Assembly: GCA_000181795.3 (NCBI GenBank)
Contig: CM012953.1
Location: 10,966,267 to 11,030,266, forward strand
DNA from: Trichinella spiralis
Lineage: Eukaryota > Nematoda > Enoplea > Trichinellida > Trichinellidae
DNA length: 64,000 nt
Direction: 5' to 3'
A model generated the notes under the pieces. It was not told the DNA's origin, ran no database searches, and worked only from the letters and a program-made list of their open reading frames with translations. Position 1 is the first letter of the stretch, and each line of letters opens with the position of its first letter. The translations under genes and the position numbers were made by a program. Below, piece by piece: positions 1 through 11,300 of this stretch.

Positions 1-172
1 CTTTGTCGCATTGGTTTTTTTTGTCTAATTGCTCATTGATTCAAACTCTTCAGTTGTGATTAAGATTTGACGGTCCAATAAAATAGCGTGGGTAATGACC
101 AATGAGAGAAAAGCGGGACCGAGTAGTACCAAACCAATTTTAAATTTCAAACATGTTCCTTTTTATTTTCAG

Positions 173-628
173 GATATTCTGGGGCCGATGTGACAGAACT
201 TTGCCGAGAGGCAGCCATGTATCCAATACGCGAAATGGAAGAGATTGAAAATATCCAACTGGACCAAGTATGCGTATGTTATTGGAATTTGCTGACGTTG
301 TGTATTGAATATTTAAATTTCAGGTGCCACCAATCTCGCTTGATCATTTCAAAAATGCTTTAACAGCTGTCAAATCGACCGTCTCGTCGAATGAAATTGC
401 ATTTTACGAACATTGGAACGAGCAGTATGGATTTTCCGCTCCTGGGAACAGGTGATTCTACTCAGTTTGAATCTTCTTTTTTCTTCCCCACCCTCCCCCC
501 TATGCTTTATGCCATATTAATCAATGTTTTCATTTAAATAAAAAAAATTTTCGACTGATATTATTAATAAAAAAGAGTTGAAAAAATTTTTTCATTTCAG
601 TTTTCAACCCCCAGCAGCAATTTATTGA
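173..628 (+). CDS. Fidgetin-like AAA ATPase, C-terminal exons (5' end outside window)
   Basis: Three exons (about 173-267, 324-451, 601-628) with clean GT/AG borders encode the C-terminal end of a meiotic-clade AAA ATPase. The first begins with GYSGADVTELCREAAMYPIR, the sensor-2/SGAD-LCREA motif of the fidgetin/spastin/katanin group. The sequence then runs through VPPISLDHFKNAL and ends in a short tail with a TGA at 626-628. Family knowledge: these hexamers remodel or sever microtubules, and FIGL-1 type members act in the nucleus and at centrosomes and recombination sites. The tail spacing resembles FIGNL1 more than spastin, but the diagnostic N-terminus is not in the window. Nucleotides 1-172 look like intron. 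The gene is convergent with the PP2C gene, with 253 bp between stop codons. Confidence 0.75.
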
Positions 629-881
629 ATTTGATTGAATGCTGCTCCTTTTTTTACCATTTTACCCGGTGCATCTTTATTTATTGATTATGTTTGTGGT
701 TCATAAAGAAAAAAAAAGCACAATGGATATTTCTGTTTTATTCTTTATTATCAAACAACAACAGCACTTGAGATGCGATCAAGAAGAATTTCAGTTTTAT
801 CCCTTTTTCCGAGCATCTCGTGTTGTTCAGTCGACCTGCCGCCGTATATTTGGCTACCCGTCTGTTGTCGACACGTCTCCA

Positions 882-2653
882 TCAGCCTTTGAATTTGTCA
901 GGAGCCGGCCCTCGTCCGTACGATTCCATCTCACGCCGTCTCTGGACGAATCTCCAGACCAACGCTTGAGCGGTGGTCAGGTTGTTGGTGACAGCGCGAC
1001 GGAATCGCATTCTGTTGTTATACGGTGGCAGACGAAAGCTGGGCGGCGGACTGGTGAACGCCCTGTCGCTGTACTTCTGCCATACCGTGGACCGGTGAAT
1101 TGGACAAGAGCGCGGGGTCGCAGGGGGAATCACCCGAATATTGTCCACATCCACCGGTTCTGGGCTCGTCTGCCGCTGCTTGGTCTCTGCAGTATCGACG
1201 AGCAGCTCGACCGGTGCCGCCTTCAACGCCAGCATACTCTGTCCGCGTATGTCTAGCACGGCCGACGGCTTTTCAGCGAGCAGCTTGTCGATGTCGAACG
1301 ATGGTCTGTCCGACAGAATGCAGCTTTCTGGAAGCGACGACCCCGACGGATTGGTCGGGTCGAACAACACCACTATGACACTGATGTTGTCGGATCGCAG
1401 GCGACTGCACCGGATCAACGCCTGCCTGGTTATCCACCGAGCATGATTTTTCGGCAGGGTATAGTTCTGAAATTGGCAGTAATCGATCATTTATTACCAT
1501 TGTTGATATCAGGGAAATGGAAATGTTGAAAAGTAATTTATTTTCACCTTTGTTTTGGGCGTTTGGTCAGCTTTTTCTTTCCACTCGCCACAGTTGATGA
1601 TGTCGATGACAGTTTGGGCGTCGAGAATATTCCACAAGCCATCCGAAGCGATCACCAAACAAGCGTCTTCTTTTTCCAACTGAATGACGCTGACGTCTGG
1701 CTCTGGACTGACGACATACTGTTTCGACGATGGATTGTATGACCACAGATCTCCTGAAAAAAATAAAACTTCAGCACAGTTGTTCGATCGGCCAGCTGGC
1801 CTGTTCTTACGGTAAAGACATACGTACCTAAAGATCTGGTCAAATTTAAAAATGGAACCTTCACGACGGCTGGCGTTTCGGTTGAAGTGCCCGCATTGGG
1901 AACCGCCGGTTGGTTCCAGATGACACGTTTCCCGCTGTTCGTGTCCGCCACTTCTCCGCCCACTTCGGCGAGGCGCTTCTTCTCGGCCGGCGCATCCGGC
2001 TTGTGATCCACAGTTAACTTCACCGCGCCGACAGATCCGTCTGAAATTACAAATCAAAATGGTAAAGCATAACAGCTCCTGAATCAGTCCCAGTCGAAAC
2101 TTCTACCTCGATTCCTTTTGCCCAGCACAACAGTCGAATCTCCAACGTGGCCAATGTAAATTTTGTTCTGTCGAACGAAAGCCACACTGGCAGTAGTACC
2201 GGACGTGCTTGGCAAGCCGGAGGATGTTTGAGGCCATTTTTCTAAAACAACAAAGTAGCACATCGTGAATATTTGCCATAAATGCAGCAGTAGCAACCAA
2301 TTCTCTATAAACTCTCGAAACTTACTGATTTCTTTGGTCATTTGTTCGTGGGTTTGCAAAAAGCCGTCGGTGATGGCTTTCAGCACGTCGTTGTCATTTT
2401 TCGACCAGAACATTTTCTGCTGGGTGATGTTGTCGTGCAGATGCTTTCGTGCAAATTCGCTAGCCTCGGCACCTCCGTGACCGTCGAAAATGCCGAAATA
2501 AGCATAACCGGCACGATTTCTTGTAACTTTGGTACAGCAACGAATGCTGAACCTGTCTTCCATGTATTTCCGAGAGCCGCGGCAAGAGCAAGTGCTGATG
2601 CTCAGATTGTTGGACGCAGCCGACGACTCTGGACTACTCTTTTTCGAAGGCAT
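882..2653 (-). CDS. PP2C-family Ser/Thr phosphatase, PPM1D (Wip1)-like
   Basis: Several exons join in frame on the minus strand. I chose ATG 2651-2653 (protein start MPSKKSSPES); an in-frame extension to about 2713 exists but lies across an AG that looks like a splice acceptor. Order of motifs: CRGSRKYMEDRF near the start, the metal-binding FDGHGGAEA, GTTASVAFV, IGHVGDST, RSLGDLW (restored by splicing at about 1760-1830), ASDGLWNI and finally RSDNISVIVV. All metal-coordinating aspartates of the PP2C fold are present. The GSRKYMED opening and insert pattern fit metazoan PPM1D, a nuclear phosphatase that damps stress and DNA-damage kinases. After the catalytic domain there is a Pro/Arg-rich tail of about 120 residues. 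The gene is convergent with the AAA ATPase gene. The function at this locus is inferred from the family only. Confidence 0.85.
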
Positions 2654-3877
2654 TTTCCCTTGCTGACAGTACATTTTTCGACGACAAGCACAAATAGTTA
2701 AACTGATGAACAAGAACAGGGAAAAGCAACACGCCGATACTGAAACACCGAAGCGTACAATCGAACCGTACTGCTCGATGGTTGATGCTTAACTGAAATG
2801 GAAACCAATGCACCGCATGTACAAATACTATGGCGAAAACAATGACCACAGTGACACAGAAATGTGAAACAATGAAAGAAAGGACAACGATCACGGTGAC
2901 CCAGAGGAACCGAACTGAAACAATGGACTATTTGAGTTCAATGGAGCAGTACCGACTTAACGGATTTGTGAAAACAAAAATTCCATCATTTCTCTTGACA
3001 ACTTGATTATCGCTAATCATCTCAATTCGCGTAAGCTTACCCCCTTTCAAGCAGTACAGCTGAAAGCACGGCAGAACAAGTGACAAGATGAACAAAGGAA
3101 CGAAAATCCAACGAAAATATAGATGACCTTGTTCACGAGATTATATTATTACTTAAAATAACACCTAATTATTATTACAAACGTTGGGGCGAAACGAAAA
3201 CGAAAGTTCAGAACGATCAATTTAATTACAGTATGACATGGGACATCTTATTTGTCAATAAATTGCAACATTTTCTTAATTGTTGAAAATATTTCTTTCG
3301 AATAAATTTAAATAATATTCAGAAAATTTAATCATACTTATCTTGTCTGACTTCTTCATGTGCAATGTGATGCATTTTTTTACGAAATTATTGCTTGGTA
3401 TTTATTATATTGGCAAAATAATCTTGCAAATCTCTTTCTTTTCTAAAAATATTTCTGGAATAATAATAAATGTAGAGGAATTTCCGGTTTATTATTTCAT
3501 TTTTGATAAAACTTTTTTTTTGAATTTCACCACTTTATTAAGAAATAATACTTGCGCACTGTAATACAGCATACACTTAATTGTTCAACGTTTGTAAAGG
3601 AGATCGGTAGCTGTTGTGACAAACTGCATGCACTTTTTGCTCAGTTAGATGGAATACGCGTCAAATAGTTTCTGAGAGCAAAGTTTTATAGAACGGAAAA
3701 TTTAAAAATTAACTTGGCTCAAAAACGGAGCCACAACGTGAAATTCCTTTGAATTGAAAAACGTTGAACTTTCTTTTCAACACTCATAACGCTTTGTAGT
3801 GAACAAAATTGTTTATTTTCAATAATCAAGCAAAACTTCAAAAATACTTTCATATTACAAAGATATGCAAAATCATA
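2654..3877. other. Intergenic, no gene recognised
   Basis: AT-rich stretch between the PP2C start and the ARPC3 stop codon. It should contain the PP2C promoter and the ARPC3 3' untranslated region. Open frames here are short and show no family motif. Confidence 0.6.
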
Positions 3878-4900
3878 TCACATTCCGGGTGGAATTAAAG
3901 TCAAATCTAGAAATTTACGTTTGCCAAAAGATGTCCACCACTGAAAAAAAATTTTCATTTACGAATTTGAATGAAAAAAAAATTTAGATTTAGTAAAAGA
4001 TATTTACTTTTAGCGGTTTGTCGGTAGTTGGATCGAACACTTTCTCACAAAGTCGAACACCCAACTCTTGTCGAAGCTGTTGCAAATAACTTCGTAGAGC
4101 TTCTTAAAAAATTTTTAATTGATCAACACAGCTTTGAAAAAAACGGTTGCCATTGCATTATTACCTTCTTGATCGGCATTGGCAGGCCCTTTGAAATGAG
4201 AATTCATAGGAAAACCCTGATCACCGGGTATTGGTATACAACGGTCAAGAGCAAAAGCGCTCATCTCTTTCAAGCCTTCTGTCTTGCTTGAACACTTTCA
4301 TTACAAAAAAAATAATATACGGATATGCAAGTATACATTAATGCTTGAGTTTTACTTTTTGCAAACGTTTCAAACATTCCACTATATAAAGCGTGAGATA
4401 TATGAGTACACGATCGGCAGCACTCTAAATCATTAAAAACGTTTTCATAAAATGCAATTAATTCCTCTTTAAATTACGTAAAAAAAGGAATAACAGCAAT
4501 ATTGTGAAATAAACGTCGATAAGAAATACAAAATTTATATTAACAATTAAATGCAAAAAACCTTAATTTCAAATCGTCGAAAAAACATATTCGCCTTGAA
4601 ATATTCGAGTACTTCATCGATAATATCTTCACCGTCTTGAAAAGCACACGCAAATTAAAAGTACAATAAAACATATTATTAATAATATCCATACCACATT
4701 TAGGTGCGGGTCCCCGAAACGATGTTCTCAACGGCAATAACGCCATGTTGCAAATCTGCATCGTCGATTTATCAAACTTCGAATGGTAAGGCTAAATATG
4801 TCAAAATTTGAAATGGTGCGTTTGCATTATCACATACAAACTCTATACATAAATGATTCACTCAAAAAATGCTCAGTTAATCATTTCAACTTACCGACAT
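3878..4900 (-). CDS. arpc3: Arp2/3 complex subunit 3 (ARPC3, p21-Arc)
   Basis: The gene is split into small exons, the first of which codes only Met-Ser (4895-4900). Joining GT/AG exons in frame gives about 174 residues, close to the roughly 178 of animal ARPC3. Landmarks are [17 protein letters not shown] near residue 18, [78 protein letters not shown] and the C-terminal [11 protein letters not shown]. These match ARPC3 along its whole length. Known role: ARPC3 is a structural subunit of the Arp2/3 complex that nucleates branched actin filaments. The gene is head-to-head with IFT172 with about 450 bp between start codons. Identity is firm. Exon 4-5 borders (the acceptor near 4287) were chosen for frame and could shift by a few bases. 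Confidence 0.9.
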
Positions 4901-5318
4901 ATTTTATTACAACATGCAACTCATCTAAATTAAGTATAACTTTTACAGTAGGACAGAAATGAATCAGCAAAACTGAAAGCAGTAAAGTAATATCAGGGTA
5001 ATTCGTTTATTATCGACAATGATTGTTATATGCTTTTTTTGTAATTTCAAACACAATTTACATCTGTAAAATTTAGTGTGAAATTTTAATTTCTAACATT
5101 TTAAATATTTTCAAAAACTGCTATATCATATTTAAAAAATGTTACTTTTGCGAATGATACATTTATAACATGTGATTTATTTAAACATTCTTCTGTTTTG
5201 ATTAACTGAATTCCCGCAATTTTGTATTTTGATAAATCGAATCAAGCTATTGATTACCATTATCTCATAAAATGTACTTGTAGGCAGTCTGAAAACAGCC
5301 TGTAAAGTATAATTTTCC

Positions 5319-5332
5319 GTTGCCATGGTTAC
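5319..5332 (-). promoter_or_regulatory. RFX/DAF-19 X-box
   Basis: The minus-strand reading GTAACC-AT-GGCAAC matches the X-box consensus GTNRCC(0-3N)RGYAAC at every position. It ends 20 bp before the IFT172 start codon. RFX-type factors (DAF-19 in nematodes) bind this motif in promoters of ciliary genes, and IFT172/osm-1 is a classic target. The site also faces the ARPC3 promoter. Confidence 0.85.
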
Positions 5333-5352
5333 CGTGCGGTAGTCATTTTCGT

Positions 5353-8300
5353 ATGAGACTCAATTACAGTAAAGAGCTTTTACCTTTCCAGGTTGGAAAT
5401 TGGATTATTTTAATTTCTTTAAAAAATTTTTCAGTTTTTCTCATTTTCTATTTAGGAAAAATATTGCCCGGTTCAAGCGATTGCCTGGTCACCCAATGGC
5501 CATCGTTTGGCGGTTGGCACGGCTGAAAATTCTGTAATACTATTCGACGAGTCAGGGGAACGAAAAGATAAATTCAATGCCAAATCTGCCGATGCAAAAG
5601 TAAGCTCATATATTTTGCTTGTCAAAAAAATTGTTTTTTACAATTTAGTTGTTGAACCAATTAAAATTATTTTATGAAAAAGGCTGAAATTGTATTTTAT
5701 GAAGTAAATGATGTGGCATTTATAAATTGAAATACTGAATATTGTACTGTTAATTGTATCAAGTTAAAAAAATGTGAATAGTGAATTACGCTCTAACTTT
5801 CGAATTTTAGAGTTTATAAAGTTTGAACTGTTGTAAATATTGCTTGCATAAGTATTTGTCAGATGTAAGAAAATGACATGCGAAAAATTTATTGACGGAA
5901 GTGGGATTCGAACCCACGCCTACGTATGTAGACTGCGACCTTAACGCAGCGCCTTAGACCACTCGGCCATCCCGTCTTGTTGGATAGCTTCTCAAAAATT
6001 TATAAATAGTACAGCAGTGCTGAACGAATGTAAAACAATTTTTGAATTTGTTTTATTTTGAAATATAATTTTATCCGCTCTTAATGAACGTAAAAAGACT
6101 CGTATTAATCGATATTTGTCATTGTATAGTTGAAATAAATTATTAAACTTCATATTCTAAAGTGAAGTATTTACCTGTGCATATTTGGAAAGTGCTGTTA
6201 GATGATGTTAATGTTAAAATAAGATTTGCAGGCAAACAGAGGAAGCTATTTAGTGAAATCACTGGCATTTTCTCCGGATTCGACGAAACTCGCCCTTGGC
6301 CAAACGGATAATTCAGTATTTATTTACAAATTGGGCTTGAAATGGTAAGCTTTGTTTAATTTAATTCATTTTTTTATTTTCAATTTTCAGGACCGATAAG
6401 AAGATCATTTGTAATAAATTTGTTTTGAAATCACCAGTCGCCTGCTTGATATGGGTAGCTGAGCAGAAACTTATCATTGGAACTTTTGATGGAAGAGTAA
6501 AAAATTTAAATAAATTTATTATTTAAAGTGCTTGAATAGAAAAATAAGATAATACTTATTTCAGATTCGTTTGGCAAATCCCAAAACGAACAAAGTATCT
6601 ACAATTTTTAACAACAACGTCACAGTTGTTTCGTTGGCATACAACAACAGGTTTCGTTATAATTTAAACTGGATCTCAGATTTATTTTATTGAAATGCTT
6701 TTCATATTTAATTTAATCTTCAGCATGTGATAAATAATATTTTGAAATTCAATTGATTTTTAGTAACAATGGCGAATTATTTTTTTCCGGTCATATTGAC
6801 GGTCTTGTATTGATGCACACGTGCGTTCAAGGCTCTAATTGGACATGGAAGGTAGTTTTGAAAAGTTGGGAAAATATTAAAATAAACGTATGCATGAGGA
6901 CATTGCAGAAATTTTTTCGACACTCCACAGCGCCGTATGTTTTAATAGCGGCTCAGAATACACTGCTGGCTGCAGGATGCGATCGACGTGTTTTAATTTA
7001 CGATCGCAATGGTGACAATTTACAACAATTCGACTACAGTAATGACAAAGAAGATCGTGAAATCAACACTGGTGCTGCAAATCCTGGAAGTCAATCAATT
7101 GCAATGGGCAGTTTTGACAAGTGAAACAAATTTTGAAATTAATATTCAAAAAATACACATACACACATATATATTTTTTTTTCAATTTTCATTTCAGAAT
7201 TCGTATATTTGATTGGAATAATCGAAAATCTGGATGGATTGAAGGGGAAATAATTTCCTTGACCAACTTTTACACGATAACTGCTTTGTGCTGGAAACCA
7301 GATGGTTCCAAGCTTGTTGTTGTAATGCTTGTTATTTAAATTGGACATAATGTAGATCATTATTATTCTTTAAAAGAAATATATATTTATTTTCAAGGGT
7401 AGCTTGACTGGAACAGTGGGATGCTTGGATTGTTGTCTCAAACGATTGTCGATTGGAAAAAAGTTCAAAGTATCATTTATTAGTTCAAATCAGGTAATAT
7501 TGAAAAAAAATTGTTCATAATTGATCAGATCAATGCAAGCTGCCGTTTCCAATAAAATGAACAATTTTCAAAGATTGATTGCTTTCATCAGGTGCTGGTG
7601 AAGAATCGAGCCAACAATGAGCACATCTTACTTCGATCAAAGTATGATTGTGAAATTACGGACGTGAAAGTTTTCGGCAACGATCGTTTCGTTGTTGCCA
7701 AATCGAACAGTTCACTGCTTGTGGCGGATTTTTTCAAAAATAAATACAGCGAGGTAAATATTAAAATTATCGCCAAACCAAGAGCCAATCGTAATAATAA
7801 ATATTTTCAGGTACGATGGCAGTCGGCAGGAAATGAAAAATATTATTTCGAATTTGAAAATGTAATTCTACTTTTACAAATTTTGAGACTCCTTTTTTGT
7901 TTTAAATATATTTTCTTCGTGCATTCACCTATATCGTTATATAAATTCACCAGGTGTGCGTATTTTTCAGGTATGTTTGGTTTTCAATGCCGGAGAGGTG
8001 ATTCTCATTGAATACGGTATTGATTCTGTACTCTTTTCTGTAAAAATGACTAAAATCAATCCGTGCATAATAAGGTAAAGTTGATGATTGTTTGTTTGTT
8101 TGTTTGTTTTGATACATGTTTTGAGATAAAATCAAATACCACAAGCAAACAACAATAATTACTACAAAACGCAAAAAATTGAAATTTGATTTTCACGAAC
8201 AAAAATTATTTATTTTAGCGTTCGTGTCAATGAACGAAAAGGAAAATCTGTTGACAATGTAAAAGCGATTGCTTATCTTTTGAATTTTAGAAACATCGTT

Positions 8301-11300
8301 GTTGGTAATTTATTTAGAAAAAAAAGACGAAAATTTCATTTCTTAATATTAAACATTTTTCTGCTTTAGTGGATTTACTAACGAAAACTCAAATTGCCAA
8401 TATTATGCACGATTCAAAAATCGACTGGTTGGAAGTGAGTAATTTTTGCTTTGAAGTTGTCAAAATTTGAAATTTTATTATTCTGTAATGTAAATTTTAT
8501 AATAATAATAATGATGATTTTCAAGATGATATTTTTCACATAGAATCTTGTAATGTTATTGAAATAAAATTCATTGGCTTTATTCAGTTGAACGAAACGT
8601 GCAAGTTTCTGATTTGGCGTGACCGAAGAGCGAGATTGTATTTGTATGATTTCAAAAAGCGGACGCAAGTGAATTTGCTCAACAGTTGCGCTTTTGTGCA
8701 AGTAAATTTTGAAATTTTGAAATTTGGGAAAATTGTATGAGTCGATCAATTTAGTGGGTTCCTGGAAGCGACGTAATAGTTGCTCAAGCATTGCAAAATT
8801 TGTGCGTATGGTATGATGTCACTGCAACTCTGAATCCCAAAATGGAACCGATCAAAGTATGCATGCATTTGGGAAACATTTTAAGCTACATTCAACAAAT
8901 CTCGTTGCTTAGGGAGAAATAGTGCAAATTTATCGTCACGAAGGAAAAACCAATGTAGTCGTTGAACTTGGAAATGAAGTGAACTATCATCCGTTGGATG
9001 AAAATTTGATTGAATTCACCACAGCATTAGAAGACAGAAATTTGCAAAGGTTCGTTTCATACATTTATATCCATTTATACAAAATGCAATTCTTTTTTTA
9101 GATTAACCGTTTAATATTAATTATTCTCTTTAATTTTAGGGCCGTTGAATATTTGGAAACACTAACCTCGAGCTTTGAGTGTACCTCTATGTGGAAGCAG
9201 TTGGCAGATGTAGCGGTGCAGATGAATGATTTCTCTGTTGCTCAAAAGTGATTAGTGTTTTTTGTTTGAAAGGTTTTATTTAACATCCCATATGGTAGGT
9301 GTTTTGCTGCTGTTGTTGATATTCCTCGGCTACAATTCATCACACATACAAGAAATATGGCGAACAAAGAGGAAGATGAAACGAAGGTTTTTTTTTGTTA
9401 ATTATTCAAATCAATGTTATTTGCTTGAGTATAAATTCGATTGATCGATATTTAGAATTATCAGATCGAAGCTAGAATGGCACTGATGCAGCATGATTTT
9501 GGAAAAGTTGCAAACATTTATTTGGAACATGTATTTATCGTTTTTTACTTTTTACAAATCAAATTGCACAATTTGACTTTTAGAATGCAATCAAAGAAGC
9601 AGTAGAGTTGTTCACTTCGTTGTATAAATGGGAAGAAGCCATTCAGCTTGCCGAAAGCAATGTAAGCTATTTTAGTCTATTTTGAAAATGAATTTTAGTA
9701 AATTTTATTATTCATTTTTCTAGGGTTATCCAGAATTGGAAAATTTGAAACAACAATATTTTGATTATCTAATAAATACTGGGCAGTTGGAAGAAGCAGC
9801 TAAAGTATGGAAACTGTTTGAACTTGTTCTTCATTTTAAATTATACTTTGTTAATGAAAATTTTAGATTAAACTGAATGAAAAGCAATATGAATATGCCA
9901 TAGAACTTTATTTAAAATCCGGATCACCTCAAAGTGCATTGAAAATTATACTTCACAACAAGGTATATAAAGTACAATATTCAAAAATTATAATTGTACA
10001 TAAAATAAATAATGTATTAACATTTTTATTGATCTTGAAAAAAGTATGAAATTGAGAGTGACTGATAGTGAGGTTTTTTAATAATCTTTATTCGACAGAC
10101 AGTCTGTGAAATTGAAAATTAAAAAAAGTAGTTGTTGAATTTTGATGGAAATTGTTTCACGCTTAAAAATTATTTTCTTATGATAATAAAGATCGGTTTT
10201 TTTCACAACTAAAATGATGTTTGAAATTTTCAGTTTTTGTTAGAAAATGATGCCATCGTTCAAACTGTTGCAGTAGCTCTTATAAAAAGAGAAATGTATG
10301 AACAGGTAACACTTATTTTTAATGGAGAAATTAATATTCAGATATAATACTGAATATTGTAACTATATAAATTTATTTTATTATTACTCTAATGAACACT
10401 TATTGAATATTAGATGTATACATTGATTAATTTTGTATAAATTTGGCAATTGTAAATGAACGTTTAGGCTGGATATTTGTTTGAAAATACGAAAGATACA
10501 AATCGTGCATTGGAATGTTATCGAAAATCAAACACTTTCGACAGGGGTATTTTATTAAAAAAAATATTTTTCTTGTTATGCTTTAATGATTTATTTTTTT
10601 CTAGCTGTGGAATTATGCAGAATGATAAAGCCTGAAGAAGTGGTCATTTTGGAGGAACAGTGGGGTGACTACTTGGTGAAACTAAACCAAAATTATTCCG
10701 CTGTCAATCATTACATAGGTAAATATGGGGAATGCAGTATTTTCAAGAGCAGTGTACAAATTGGCTGTATATTTTAGAAAGTGGCAAAACATTGAAAGCA
10801 TTAGAAGCATCAATCAAATCTGAACAGTGGAGTCGAGCTGTAGAAATTTGTGAAGCTGTTGAGCAATCTAGAGATGCACAACAGTACTTTCACGCTATTG
10901 CAGAATATTTGGCATCAAATGGAGATTATAAAGTATTGTTTCAGTTAAAAATTAAAAATAATAGCATTTACACGTTTTCGTGTTTTGAAGATGGCAGAAA
11001 AATTTTACTGTATGGCTGGCTTACAGAAAATTGCCGTTTCTATGTACAACAAAGCGAAGCGTTACGATGACGGATATCGGGTAGGGAAATGCAGTTGTAT
11101 CTTTTACTGCAATGCAGCTACTGATTATTTTCATTTGTAAATTCGATTGAAGATAGCCGTTAAATGCATGGATGAGGACGAGGTCAATGAAGTCTATCTG
11201 AAAGAGGCTCAGGATTTGGAAAAACGAGGTCTGCTTCGAGACGCTGAACGACTGTATTGTGCGATCGAACAACCGAACCGAGCAATATCCATGTACAAGC

